Notes: generated from the letters alone by a model not told the origin. DNA of 64,000 nt from an uncultured Tenacibaculum sp. (GCF_947494125.1 NZ_CANLTU010000010.1:1-64000), one strand, 5' to 3'. Numbered from the stretch's first letter, positions 28,055-37,354 are shown. Translations and numbers: made by a program.

Positions 28055-29185
28055 TTATTTTTTTGTCGTGTTTTGAGCTTCAGAAAATATTTTAACTGGC
28101 ATGCCTGCATAAGCTCCTGCTACAGGTTTATTCACTAATTGCATTCCATTTCTTAAACCTTTTACCACCACTGTACTTTCATTAAAATGAACTGGATCTA
28201 TTTCTATCAAATCCAAAGCATTATTATTTACTATGTAAAGTGATTTATTTTCAACTAATAATTTTCTATTTACTTCTATAGCTTCTTTTTCTGCTTTTAC
28301 TGGTACATTAGCTTCTAAGTACATGCCTTCTCTCAAATCTTTCCCTCTTACTTCAATAAACACCTGAACTGTTTGTGATGTTTGATCTATCTTTCCATTA
28401 ATTCTAGATACTTTTCCTGACCATGCTTTAGTTTTCTCTAAATTATGAAGTTCAACAGTTTTCCCTACTTCTAAAATATCTACAAGCCCTCCATTTACTG
28501 ATAATGCCAACTCAAATACTGAAGTATCTATAAATTCTCCCATTTTTTGACCAGATCTTACCAAAGTTCCATTTGTTACTAAAGCTTCTGTTAAAATGCC
28601 ATTAAATGGCGTTTTAATATTATATTTTCCTAACCTAGTTTCTAGGTTTTTTATAGTATAATACGTTGTATATATGTTTCTTCCTGTTATAAAATATTTC
28701 TCTTTATCTGATTTTGGACTAGGAAGCGGTTGCACTGTTTTATTAATATCAAAATTTTTCAAATAAGCACTCCAGCTGTCAAAAGAGTCTGGATAATCCA
28801 AACGCAAATCTGGCATAATTGAAGCTATTAAGTTTTGTAATGAGCTTCTTTGTGATTGGATAGATGCATAGAATTCTTGATTATTAATTCTTAAAAGTGT
28901 TTGCCCTTTTTTATACGATACTCCTACTCTAAAATCTTTCCCTGTAGCTAGTAAAACCCCTTGTACTTCCGAATAAATATCTACTTTATTTTTAGCTACT
29001 AAGTTTCCATTTGCCGAAATACTAATTGCTACCTCTTCATTTTTAACTTCTTTTACAAAAACAGTTTTCTCTACTCTCGTTACTTTTTGTTTCGGTATTT
29101 TTTTACTGTTTTTTAAATAATTAGATACTAAAAATGAAATTCCAAGTACCACTACCCCTGCTGCTACAATAATTATTTTCCTCAT
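28055..29185 (-). CDS. Efflux periplasmic adaptor (membrane-fusion protein, HlyD/AcrA-like)
   Basis: The 376-residue protein has an N-terminal membrane anchor (about 4-25) and the usual lipoyl/barrel-sandwich halves (SANGNLVAKNKVDIYSEVQG near residue 58; YNIKTPFNGILTEALVTNGT near 190). A short coiled-coil hairpin lies between them, and a beta-barrel and membrane-proximal domain follow. It bridges the RND permease and TolC channel. The segment between the lipoyl halves has an unusual Trp/Ser/Asp-rich stretch (DYPDSFDSWSAYLKNFDINK) in place of a long coiled coil. A palindrome matching the one upstream of marR lies 13 bp before its start. Confidence 0.92.
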   Translation of the reverse strand: MRKIIIVAAGVVVLGISFLVSNYLKNSKKIPKQKVTRVEKTVFVKEVKNEEVAISISANGNLVAKNKVDIYSEVQGVLLATGKDFRVGVSYKKGQTLLRINNQEFYASIQSQRSSLQNLIASIMPDLRLDYPDSFDSWSAYLKNFDINKTVQPLPSPKSDKEKYFITGRNIYTTYYTIKNLETRLGKYNIKTPFNGILTEALVTNGTLVRSGQKMGEFIDTSVFELALSVNGGLVDILEVGKTVELHNLEKTKAWSGKVSRINGKIDQTSQTVQVFIEVRGKDLREGMYLEANVPVKAEKEAIEVNRKLLVENKSLYIVNNNALDLIEIDPVHFNESTVVVKGLRNGMQLVNKPVAGAYAGMPVKIFSEAQNTTKK

Positions 29186-29195
29186 GTTATATATT

Positions 29196-29651
29196 TTAGT
29201 TGCTGATACAACTTTTAGCTGATTTTTGTATTAAATTTTCTTGTACTTTTTTTATTACATTAATTGTTGTTGCAATCTCTTTCTCTGAAATATTTTCTTG
29301 TAAAGACTTCGCAAAACTTTCCATTACTGGCAACGTTTCTTTAAATAACTGGGCTCCTTTTTTAGTTAGATGAATGTGATTTATTCTTCTATCTGACTTT
29401 GATGGAATTCTAGCTACTAAGCTTTTCTTCTCCATTGTATTTATTAATCTAGTTAAAGAAGTCTTGTCTCTACCTGTTAAAAAAGCAAGTTCTTGTTGTG
29501 GCACTCCATTCTTTTCGTTCAACTTTTTTAAAAGCACCCATTGTATTTTAGTTAAATTAATATTCATTTCATAAAAAACATCTTGAATATGATTGTCTAT
29601 CATTTTCATTGTTTTTCCTAACCAAGGGGCTAATGTATTTTCTAAAGCCAT
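29196..29651 (-). CDS. MarR-family transcriptional regulator
   Basis: I take ATG 29651 (MALENTLAPWLGK); the frame extends only to a TTG two codons upstream. The 151-residue protein has the MarR winged-helix fold: QWVLLKKLNEKNGVPQQELA, FLTGRDKTSLTRLINTMEKK (recognition helix) and the wing RIPSKSDRRINHIHLTKKGA. MarR proteins usually bind a palindrome as a dimer and repress their own efflux operon until a ligand binds. Here the gene is first in a marR-MFP-RND-TolC operon, and two near-identical palindromes flank it (29699-29714 and 29198-29213), which are the likely operators. Confidence 0.93.
   Translation of the reverse strand: MALENTLAPWLGKTMKMIDNHIQDVFYEMNINLTKIQWVLLKKLNEKNGVPQQELAFLTGRDKTSLTRLINTMEKKSLVARIPSKSDRRINHIHLTKKGAQLFKETLPVMESFAKSLQENISEKEIATTINVIKKVQENLIQKSAKSCISN
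29198..29213 (-). promoter_or_regulatory. Candidate MarR operator 2, between marR and the adaptor gene
   Basis: AGTTGCTGATACAACT is an inverted repeat (AGTTG-N6-CAACT) that overlaps the last marR codons and ends 13 bp upstream of the adaptor start. It matches site 29699-29714 at 13 of 16 positions. Confidence 0.5.
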
Positions 29652-29673
29652 ATTCAATCTTCTTAATTAGATA

Positions 29674-29681
29674 CAAAATTA
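29674..29681 (-). promoter_or_regulatory. Possible -7 box (TAATTTTG) for the marR efflux operon
   Basis: On the minus strand TAATTTTG lies 22 bp before ATG 29651. The palindrome at 29699-29714 sits where the -33 region would be, a good place for repression. Confidence 0.4.
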
Positions 29682-29698
29682 AATTAAAAGATTAATTT

Positions 29699-29714
29699 AG
29701 TTGCATATACAACA
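29699..29714 (-). promoter_or_regulatory. Candidate MarR operator 1, upstream of marR
   Basis: AGTTGCATATACAACA carries the GTTG-N6-CAAC inverted repeat. It overlaps the expected -33 region of the marR promoter and resembles a second site before the adaptor gene. Confidence 0.55.
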
Positions 29715-29742
29715 AGTTAAGATTCTGTTAAAAATAAAGCAT

Positions 29743-29773
29743 AAAAAACCCGAAGATTTATTGTCTCTTCGGG
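29743..29773 (-). terminator. Terminator after the DUF4249 gene's operon boundary (minus strand)
   Basis: The hairpin CCCGAAGA-N9-TCTTCGGG is followed on the minus strand by six Ts. It stops the leftward receptor/DUF4249 transcript before the marR operon. Confidence 0.85.
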
Positions 29774-29787
29774 CTACTTATCATTTT

Positions 29788-30615
29788 TTAATTAATCGTA
29801 TAAATATCATTTACTATTTCACTCAATCTAAAATATCCAAAGACCTCTTCATTACTATCATTTATATTAATACAATTTCCTTTTAAACGAGCCGGTGTGG
29901 TTTGAAATGGCCCTCCCTCTCCTAGCTGCTCTATTAATAAATCTATGTAATTATAGTATCTTCTTGAAATACCTTGGAGACTTAAAGTAACTGTTCCTCC
30001 TTTCAACAACTCCTCATCTTCATACTCTATAAAGTTTTGATTTCCATCGGTAAATTCATCTTTTAAAGTTTCTAAATCTGGAATTGCTAAATTTGATGCT
30101 TGAAATACTCCAATATAAAAATTTGCAATACCCTTTGGATCGTCAAAATATATTTTTAGTTTAATTTCATCATCTCCCCCAATCGACGGTATTGCCTCTT
30201 GTTCTATGTCTGTAATTTCTACAACAGAAGTTAAACTCTCCGTAGCCCTATAGGTCTTTCCATTATAAACCACCTCTAATTCATATTCGTTATTTATTAT
30301 TGGATTGAATGTACTTATCGTATAATCTCCATTATTTTGATTTATAAATACAAAAACTTCTCCTGTATTTAAATTCGTTACTTGAACTTGAGCATTTAGA
30401 ACTGGTTCATTAGGTTTATTTGAAAAATATTCGGTTGATGTACTTAATTTAACTGTCTGATCTGCCCCCGAACTTCCTTTTTCCCATAAAATAGATGCCT
30501 CTATCACCAAACGATTACCACCGTTTGGAACACTCACATTTACTACCTCCGAACAAGCATAAAACAAATTAATGATAAGAATGATTACGACTGATTTGAT
30601 AATTAACTTTTTCAT
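29788..30615 (-). CDS. DUF4249-family lipoprotein
   Basis: The 275-residue protein starts with a lipoprotein signal (IILIINLFYACSEV, Cys21). It resembles the DUF4249 family: an Ig-like beta-rich domain with VSVPNGGNRLVIEASILWEK near residue 28 and NAQVQVTNLNTGEVF near residue 79. These lipoproteins are found in Bacteroidota beside TonB receptors and probably sit on the outer membrane as receptor partners; no biochemical function is established that I know of. It follows the receptor gene by 4 bp on the same strand. Confidence 0.85.
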   Translation of the reverse strand: MKKLIIKSVVIILIINLFYACSEVVNVSVPNGGNRLVIEASILWEKGSSGADQTVKLSTSTEYFSNKPNEPVLNAQVQVTNLNTGEVFVFINQNNGDYTISTFNPIINNEYELEVVYNGKTYRATESLTSVVEITDIEQEAIPSIGGDDEIKLKIYFDDPKGIANFYIGVFQASNLAIPDLETLKDEFTDGNQNFIEYEDEELLKGGTVTLSLQGISRRYYNYIDLLIEQLGEGGPFQTTPARLKGNCININDSNEEVFGYFRLSEIVNDIYTIN

Positions 30616-30619
30616 TTTC

Positions 30620-32989
30620 TTAAAATTTAAAATTATAACTTACTGAAGGGATAATACCAAAAATGGTAGTCTGTGTAGCTTCATTTGCTCCTGTTGTTGC
30701 GTTTTGCCCGAAACTAATTGAAGCTGCATTATTACGATTATAAATATTATAAATACTAAAGACCCACTCTCCTTTCCATTTTCTGTTCTTATTTTTTTTA
30801 GGTATTAATGTAGCTGAAACATCTAAACGGTGATAAGCTGGTAACCTACTTGCATTTCTTTCTCCATAGGTAGGTATAGACAAACCTTGGTAATTAAACT
30901 GTCCATTAGGGTACGTTACTGGTCTTCCAGTTTGGAAAATAAAATTTGAACCAAAACTCCATTTATCATTTAACTCATAATTTCCTGTAAATGAAAAATC
31001 ATGCGTTCTATCGTAAGCTGTATTATACCAATTTCCGTTATTTATTCCTAAACCTCCTGAAGCATTTCCAGGAGTACGCTGTTGTGCTTTTGATAAAGTA
31101 TAAGACACCCAACCTGTAAAACTTCCTTTATTTTTTCTTAACAACATTTCCAATCCATAAGATCGCATTTCACCTGTCAAAATCTCACGTTCTATATTAT
31201 TTTGCGCTATTAAATCCGCTCCATCTATATAATCTACTCTATTGTTTACAGTTTTATAATAAACCTCCGTTTCCAATGAGTACATGTTATTTTTAAAATT
31301 CCTGAAATAGCCTAATGCATATTGATTTGCAATTTGTGGCTTTATAAACTTACCACTCGGAGCCCATACATCTAAAGGTGTAGCTGATGTTGTATTTGAA
31401 ATTAAATGCAAATACTGAGCTGTACGATTATAGCTTGCTTTGAACGAAGATTTATTATTTAACTGATATGCTAAAGCAAAACGAGGCTCAAAGTTTCCAA
31501 AAGACGCTACTGTTTTTCCGCTTGAGAAATTTGTTTCTCCTACAGCATCCGCTCGTTCATAAATGCCTAACTCTGAGTTATACACTACAGGTAAGTTATT
31601 TTGATATTCATTTAAAGTTTGTCTTCCTAAACGATAAAAAGTACTGTAACGCACCCCATACATTGACGTTAACTTATCTGTAATTTTATGTTCTAAACTT
31701 GCATATGCTCCACCTTCAAAAGCAAGCTTATCATCTAATTTTCTAGGATTTATTCCTGAACTTTCATTTAATGGGTTTAACTCCCCTGGATTGAATTGAT
31801 AATAAATTCCACTTGCACCAAAATTAAATTTCATCTTATCGTTTACATAATAACCAACATCATATTTCAAATTATAGTTATTAATATTCGATTTCCAATC
31901 TAAACCTTGCATATCAAGTGCTAAAGCATAATTGTACCTACTATAAATTACAGATAAGTTTGAAAATAGTTTATTATTAAAAATATGATTCCATCGTAAA
32001 TTACCAGAGATATTCCCATAAGAATTAGAAAATCTTTTAGCTAAACTAAAATCATCTTGTCCTAAATAACCTGATAAAAACAATCTATTTTTATTATCAA
32101 TCTTATAGTTTGTTTTAAAATTTAGGTCATAAAAACTAGCACTATTACTATTGTTTGCTAATTTCAAAAATAAATGAGCATAGGATGCTCTCCCTGATAA
32201 CAAAAACGAACCTTTATCTTTAAAGGTAGGCCCTTCGGCTGTAAGCCTACTTGATATTGCTCCAATACCTCCCGTAAGTGCAAATCGCTTGCTATTTCCT
32301 TCTTTTTGACGAATATCTAACACTGAGGAAACGCGTCCTCCAAATTGGGCAGGAATTCCTCCTTTATATAATTTTATATCTTTGATAGCATCACTATTAA
32401 ACACCGAGAAAAACCCAAATAAATGCGAAGAATTGTAAATTATTGCTTCATCTAACAATACTAAATTTTGATCTTCTGCACCTCCTCGCACATTAAAACC
32501 TGAAGCTCCTTCTCCTGAATTTGTTACTCCTGGCAAAAGCTGTATTGATTTGATTATATCTACCTCTCCCATAACTGCAGGAATTTTCTTAATTGTTTTT
32601 GTAGATAATTTAGTTACACTCATTTGTGGTGTTCGTAAGTTTGTTTTCTTTAATCCTTCAGAATTAATAACTACTTCATCCAACTGTGATGTATCTTCTT
32701 GTAGTTCAAAACTGAGTTTTAAACTAGTATTAAGTGCTACTTCTTTTTCAACAGTTGTGTATCCTAAATAAGAAATCAACAATGTATATTTTCCTTTGGG
32801 CACTGTTAACGAATAAAACCCATATTCGTTTGTTGACACCCCAAAATTGGTTCCTTTTATAAGGATTGTTGCCCCGGTTAATGTTTCTCCATTTGTCTTG
32901 GATTTCAATGTTCCGCTAATGGTAATTTTTTCTTGAGAATACCCTAGAAAAGATGTGAAAATTAGTAGATAAAAAATGAATTTCTTCAT
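30620..32989 (-). CDS. TonB-dependent receptor with CarboxypepD-reg-like domain
   Basis: The 789-residue protein has a signal peptide (about 1-18), an N-terminal CarboxypepD-reg-like domain (about 22-105: GTLKSKTNGETLTGATILIK, FGVSTNEYGFYSLTVPKGKY), a plug (about 120-235: IIKSIQLLPGVTNSGEGASG, FNVRGGAEDQN) and a barrel ending in FKF. It imports an unknown ligand with TonB energy. The downstream gene encodes a DUF4249 lipoprotein (4-bp gap) and the upstream gene, 160 bp away, a LytTR regulator on the same strand. The three form a recurrent Bacteroidota module. Confidence 0.94.
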   Translation of the reverse strand: MKKFIFYLLIFTSFLGYSQEKITISGTLKSKTNGETLTGATILIKGTNFGVSTNEYGFYSLTVPKGKYTLLISYLGYTTVEKEVALNTSLKLSFELQEDTSQLDEVVINSEGLKKTNLRTPQMSVTKLSTKTIKKIPAVMGEVDIIKSIQLLPGVTNSGEGASGFNVRGGAEDQNLVLLDEAIIYNSSHLFGFFSVFNSDAIKDIKLYKGGIPAQFGGRVSSVLDIRQKEGNSKRFALTGGIGAISSRLTAEGPTFKDKGSFLLSGRASYAHLFLKLANNSNSASFYDLNFKTNYKIDNKNRLFLSGYLGQDDFSLAKRFSNSYGNISGNLRWNHIFNNKLFSNLSVIYSRYNYALALDMQGLDWKSNINNYNLKYDVGYYVNDKMKFNFGASGIYYQFNPGELNPLNESSGINPRKLDDKLAFEGGAYASLEHKITDKLTSMYGVRYSTFYRLGRQTLNEYQNNLPVVYNSELGIYERADAVGETNFSSGKTVASFGNFEPRFALAYQLNNKSSFKASYNRTAQYLHLISNTTSATPLDVWAPSGKFIKPQIANQYALGYFRNFKNNMYSLETEVYYKTVNNRVDYIDGADLIAQNNIEREILTGEMRSYGLEMLLRKNKGSFTGWVSYTLSKAQQRTPGNASGGLGINNGNWYNTAYDRTHDFSFTGNYELNDKWSFGSNFIFQTGRPVTYPNGQFNYQGLSIPTYGERNASRLPAYHRLDVSATLIPKKNKNRKWKGEWVFSIYNIYNRNNAASISFGQNATTGANEATQTTIFGIIPSVSYNFKF

Positions 32990-33022
32990 ACGTGTTTAAA
33001 TTTTTTATTGGTTTAAAATCAT

Positions 33023-33030
33023 CAAACATA
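33023..33030 (-). promoter_or_regulatory. Possible -7 box (TATGTTTG) for the receptor-DUF4249 operon
   Basis: On the minus strand TATGTTTG lies 33 bp before the receptor start and fits TAnnTTTG. The -33 position has no TTG, which would fit a promoter needing an activator such as the adjacent LytTR protein. Confidence 0.35.
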
Positions 33031-33149
33031 ACGAGAAGAACTAGTATGTATTTGCTTATTTTATTGGGCTTGGAGCGAAATACTTATTTTAGGAGTGAAA
33101 AGTATCAGATTAACTTTTCTTTAAGAACAAAGAAGGTAATTAGTCTTTT

Positions 33150-34058
33150 TTAATACAATGAAATTTTTGTTTTCACATCTTTTAAATAGGTTTTTGAAAC
33201 GGGCACTTTTATCATTTCTGAATCACCTAATATTAAATTAGGCTTTTGATTTAAGTATTTTAAACTTTCAATATTCATCAAATTCACTGCATACGAACGG
33301 TGACATTTAATTAAAGATGGAAACTCTTTTAATTCATTTAAAATTTTTGAGAATCGTGTTCTTATACTTTGTTCTATAAGCCTACCATTCTTTATATATT
33401 TTATTAAAATATATTGATTTTGTGACTCTATAGCATAAATTGTATTGATGGCTATTGTTAATTTACAAACATTATTCTCATCTAATACCTTAATTAAATC
33501 ATCATTTCCTGAAGCTATCTTATAGTGCTTTTTTACTACTTTTAAATCTTTTTCTAATGTTATTTTGTCATTTAATAACTGCTTTAAATAAGTATACACT
33601 AAAATGCCCATTACTGGATATAATAGCACTACACACAAGCCTACATACGTTAAAAAAGAATATAAAAACATCTCTTCTAGAATGTTATCAATTGTAATAA
33701 CGTCTTCTTCAAATACAAAATAATCAATAATAGTAGTAACTAATACTATTAATAATACATCAATAAAAAACCATTTTAAAAAATATTTTATGGTATAATT
33801 TTCTGCAGAAAATAACTTTCGTAAAATAAACTGACTAAATGCCAAAACTAAAAATATAACACTCGAAAAAAATAATAAAAGCAATAAAAGCTCTACAATG
33901 TTATAACTAGTATTTTTCATTTCTGCATAAACCCCAAAAGGTTGATACATTACTATAAAAAGCATCAAAAATATTGTACTGCTCGTTGCATAGAACCATT
34001 TTTCTTTCTGAGAATTAAAAAACTGAAATGGTATATCTAAAAACTGTCTTATTTTCAT
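33150..34058 (-). CDS. Membrane-bound LytTR-domain transcriptional regulator
   Basis: The 302-residue protein has four predicted membrane helices (about 21-38, 54-78, 93-113, 130-157), a short helical linker and a C-terminal LytTR DNA-binding domain (about 200-302: IYAIESQNQYILIKYI, FPSLIKCHRSYAVNLMNIES). It has no receiver domain, so it is not a standard response regulator; the membrane part may sense a signal directly. It lies upstream of, and in the same direction as, the TonB receptor/DUF4249 genes and probably controls them. The gap of 160 bp holds a separate -7 box for the receptor. Confidence 0.9.
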   Translation of the reverse strand: MKIRQFLDIPFQFFNSQKEKWFYATSSTIFLMLFIVMYQPFGVYAEMKNTSYNIVELLLLLLFFSSVIFLVLAFSQFILRKLFSAENYTIKYFLKWFFIDVLLIVLVTTIIDYFVFEEDVITIDNILEEMFLYSFLTYVGLCVVLLYPVMGILVYTYLKQLLNDKITLEKDLKVVKKHYKIASGNDDLIKVLDENNVCKLTIAINTIYAIESQNQYILIKYIKNGRLIEQSIRTRFSKILNELKEFPSLIKCHRSYAVNLMNIESLKYLNQKPNLILGDSEMIKVPVSKTYLKDVKTKISLY

Positions 34059-34172
34059 TAGTTGACTTTATAAGTTTAATCACATTTAAAACAGTTTCAA
34101 TTTGAAAATAGTATAAAACTCTTATATTTTTATACAAAACATAATATAACTCCACAAAAGTAGCTACCATTA

Positions 34173-34208
34173 AAAAGAGGCGATTTTCATAATGAAAATC
34201 GCCTCTTT
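34173..34208 (-). terminator. Terminator after carB
   Basis: A 16-bp stem (AAAGAGGCGATTTTCAT with its complement) is followed on the minus strand by a T tract. It ends the carB transcript; the T-rich flank on the other side may make it bidirectional. Confidence 0.9.
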
Positions 34209-34229
34209 AGTATTTATTCTTTTTATTCT

Positions 34230-37085
34230 TTATTTACTCAAATACATCTTACGTCTTGAATATAAATCATAAAACTGATCGTCTTTTAAATCGTCAATAA
34301 ATAAAATACTTTCTCCAGTTGATTTCATTTCTGGACCTAATTTTTTATTTACGTTAGGGAATTTGTTAAATGAGAATACTGGTTGTTTAATTGCATATCC
34401 TTTTAACTGTGGATTAAAATCAAAATCAGTTACTTTATTCTCTCCTAACATTACTTTTGTTGCATAATTTACATAGGGTTCTCCATAAGCTTTTGCAATA
34501 AAAGGAACTGTTCTAGAAGCTCTAGGATTTGCTTCAATAATATACACCACATCATCTTTAATTGCAAACTGAACATTAATTAAGCCTACCGTTTTTAACT
34601 CTCTTGCAATTGTATACGTATGATCTTTAATTTGCTGCATAATCAAATTACCTAAATTAAAGGCTGGTAAAGTAGCGTTAGAATCTCCAGAATGCACTCC
34701 GCAAGGCTCAATGTGTTCCATAATACCAATGATATAAACATTACCATCTGCATCACAAATTGCATCTGCTTCTGCCTCTATTGCACCATCTAAATAATGA
34801 TCTAATAATAATTTATTTCCAGGCATACCTTTTAATAAATCAACAACATGTTCTATTAATTCTTCTTTATTAATTACAATCTTCATCCCTTGCCCTCCTA
34901 ATACATATGAAGGTCTTACTAAAATTGGAAAATCTAATTCTTCTGCTAAAGCTAATGCTTCATCTGCTGTTTCTGCAATCCCAAATTCTGGATAAGGAAT
35001 CTTATTTCTTTTTAATAAATCTGAAAAACTTCCTCTATCTTCTGCTAAATCTAAAGCCTCAAAAGAAGTTCCTAGTATTTTAATTCCATATTTAGTTAGT
35101 TTCTCTGCTAGTTTTAATGCAGTTTGACCACCTAACTGAACAATTACTCCTTCTGGATTTTCATGCTTAATTATATCATAAATATGTTCCCAGAAAACTG
35201 GTTCGAAATATAATTTATCTGCTGTATCAAAATCTGTTGAAACAGTTTCTGGATTACAGTTAATCATAATTGTTTCATAACCACATTCTGCTGCTGCCAA
35301 AACTCCGTGCACACAACAATAATCAAACTCAATTCCTTGTCCAATTCTATTTGGACCAGAACCTAAAACAATAACTTTCTTCTTATCAGAAACTACACTT
35401 TCATTTGCTGGCAACTTATTTCCGTCTACAGTTTCTACTTCATTTTCAAAAGTTGAATAATAATATGGTGTTTGTGCTTTAAACTCTGCCGCACAAGTAT
35501 CTACTAATTTATAAACACGCTTAACTTTTAACTCTTCACGTTTTTTATAAACTTGACTTTCTAAACACTCTAACATATGAGCTATCTGACGATCTCCATA
35601 TCCTTTTTGCTTAGCTTCTAATAATAAATCTCTATCTAAAGTATCGATTGTATATTTAGAAATTTCTTTTTCTAAATGATACAATTCTTCATATTGCTTT
35701 AAATACCACATATCTATTTTAGTGATATCATAAATTTTACTCAATGGAATCCCCATTGCTATAGCATCGTAAATAGCAAAAACTCTATCCCAACTTGCAT
35801 TGGTTAATTTTTCTATAATTTGGTTATAATCTTTATAGCCTTTACCATCTGCTCCTAAACCGTTACGTTTAATTTCTAATGATTGTGTTGCTTTATGCAA
35901 TGCTTCTTGGAACGAACGTCCAATTCCCATTACCTCACCAACTGCTTTCATTTGCAATCCTAAAGTTCTATCTGATCCTTCGAATTTATCAAAATTCCAA
36001 CGTGGAATTTTTACGATTACATAATCTAATGTTGGTTCAAATAATGCTGACGTAGATTTTGTAATTCCGTTTTCTAATTCATCTAAAGAATAACCAATCG
36101 CTAATTTTGTAGCTACTTTTGCAATAGGATATCCTGTTGCTTTTGATGCTAACGCTGATGAACGTGAAACACGTGGATTAATTTCAATTGCAATAATATC
36201 TTCTTTTTCATCTGGCGATACTGCGAATTGCACATTACATCCCCCTTCAAAATCTCCAATAGAACGCATCATTTTTATTGCCAAATCACGCATTTTCTGA
36301 AATGTTTTGTCAGAAAGCGTCATTGCTGGTGCTACGGTAATCGAATCTCCTGTATGTATCCCCATAGGATCCATATTTTCAATAGAACAAATAATTACTA
36401 CGTTGTCGTTTTTATCACGTAATAATTCTAATTCATACTCTTTCCACCCCATCATTGCTTTATCAATCATCACCTCATGAATTGGTGATGCTTCTAAACC
36501 TCTTCTCAATAGTTTATCAAAATCTTCTGGATCATATACTATAGAAGCTCCAGCTCCACCTAATGTATAAGAAGAACGAATTACTAATGGAAAACCAAAC
36601 TCTTGTGCTATTTCTTTTCCTTTTAAAAATGATGTCGCTGTAGCTTGTGGCGCCATTGGAACATCTATTTTCAACATCAATTCTCTAAACTGTTCTCTAT
36701 CTTCAGTAATATTAATTGCATCTATGTCTACACCAATTAATTTTACTCCAAAATCTTTCCAAATTCCTTTATCGTCAGCTTCTATACATAAATTTAACGC
36801 TGTTTGACCTCCCATTGTAGGTAAAACCGCATCAATTTGTGGATGCTCCTTTAAAATTTGAATAATTGATTTTGTAGTTAGGGGCAACAAGTATATATGA
36901 TCTGCCATTGATGGGTCAGTCATAATTGTTGCAGGGTTAGAATTGATTAAAATTGTTTCAATTCCGTCTTCTCTTAAAGATCGTAAGGATTGTGATCCAG
37001 AATAGTCGAATTCACACGCCTGACCAATAACGATTGGGCCAGAACCGATGATTAAAATAGATTTAAGGTCTTGTCTTTTAGGCAT
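34230..37085 (-). CDS. carB: Carbamoyl-phosphate synthase large subunit (short form)
   Basis: I start at ATG 37085 (MPKRQDLKSILIIGSGPIVI), the normal beginning; the upstream extension crosses the preceding terminator. The 951-residue protein makes carbamoyl phosphate from bicarbonate, ammonia and ATP for arginine and pyrimidines. Both ATP-grasp halves are present: GSGPIVIGQACEFDYSG and SSYTLGGAGASIVY in the first, GSGPNRIGQGIEFDYCC and RPSYVLGGQGMKIV in the second. It ends soon after LGPEMKSTGESILF, so the C-terminal allosteric (MGS-like) domain of the ~1,070-residue E. coli enzyme is absent. No carA is present in the window. Confidence 0.96.
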   Translation of the reverse strand: MPKRQDLKSILIIGSGPIVIGQACEFDYSGSQSLRSLREDGIETILINSNPATIMTDPSMADHIYLLPLTTKSIIQILKEHPQIDAVLPTMGGQTALNLCIEADDKGIWKDFGVKLIGVDIDAINITEDREQFRELMLKIDVPMAPQATATSFLKGKEIAQEFGFPLVIRSSYTLGGAGASIVYDPEDFDKLLRRGLEASPIHEVMIDKAMMGWKEYELELLRDKNDNVVIICSIENMDPMGIHTGDSITVAPAMTLSDKTFQKMRDLAIKMMRSIGDFEGGCNVQFAVSPDEKEDIIAIEINPRVSRSSALASKATGYPIAKVATKLAIGYSLDELENGITKSTSALFEPTLDYVIVKIPRWNFDKFEGSDRTLGLQMKAVGEVMGIGRSFQEALHKATQSLEIKRNGLGADGKGYKDYNQIIEKLTNASWDRVFAIYDAIAMGIPLSKIYDITKIDMWYLKQYEELYHLEKEISKYTIDTLDRDLLLEAKQKGYGDRQIAHMLECLESQVYKKREELKVKRVYKLVDTCAAEFKAQTPYYYSTFENEVETVDGNKLPANESVVSDKKKVIVLGSGPNRIGQGIEFDYCCVHGVLAAAECGYETIMINCNPETVSTDFDTADKLYFEPVFWEHIYDIIKHENPEGVIVQLGGQTALKLAEKLTKYGIKILGTSFEALDLAEDRGSFSDLLKRNKIPYPEFGIAETADEALALAEELDFPILVRPSYVLGGQGMKIVINKEELIEHVVDLLKGMPGNKLLLDHYLDGAIEAEADAICDADGNVYIIGIMEHIEPCGVHSGDSNATLPAFNLGNLIMQQIKDHTYTIARELKTVGLINVQFAIKDDVVYIIEANPRASRTVPFIAKAYGEPYVNYATKVMLGENKVTDFDFNPQLKGYAIKQPVFSFNKFPNVNKKLGPEMKSTGESILFIDDLKDDQFYDLYSRRKMYLSK

Positions 37086-37135
37086 TTTGTTGATTTGTTG
37101 TGTTGTGTTGGTAAAAATAAAAATTGTTTGGGTAT

Positions 37136-37169
37136 AAAAAAAGGTGTTACTAAAAAATAGTAACACCTT
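37136..37169 (-). terminator. Terminator after rpmH
   Basis: The hairpin AAGGTGTTACT-N7-AGTAACACCTT is followed by seven Ts on the minus strand. It separates rpmH from carB and lies upstream of the chosen carB start. Confidence 0.88.
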
Positions 37170-37192
37170 AATTAATTAACAATTGTTAATCA

Positions 37193-37354
37193 TTATTTCT
37201 TTGGTCTTGGAGCTGAAGATACAGATAAACTCTTTCTTCCTTTAGCCCTTCTTCTAGCTAATACTTTACGTCCATTAGCAGATGCCATTCTTTCTCGGAA
37301 ACCGTGTTTGTTTCTTCTTTTTCTCTTCGATGGTTGGTACGTTCTTTTTGGCAT
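37193..37354 (-). CDS. rpmH: 50S ribosomal protein L34
   Basis: A 53-residue frame reads [20 protein letters not shown], then [20 protein letters not shown] and [13 protein letters not shown]. This is an unmistakable L34 sequence, with the TYQPSxRKRxxxHGFRxRM signature and the very basic composition of this small large-subunit protein. The C-terminal [13 protein letters not shown] tail is a typical Bacteroidota ending. It has its own canonical promoter (37426-37456) and terminator. The gene is short enough to be missed by length-limited gene finding. Confidence 0.98.
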   Translation of the reverse strand: MPKRTYQPSKRKRRNKHGFRERMASANGRKVLARRRAKGRKSLSVSSAPRPKK

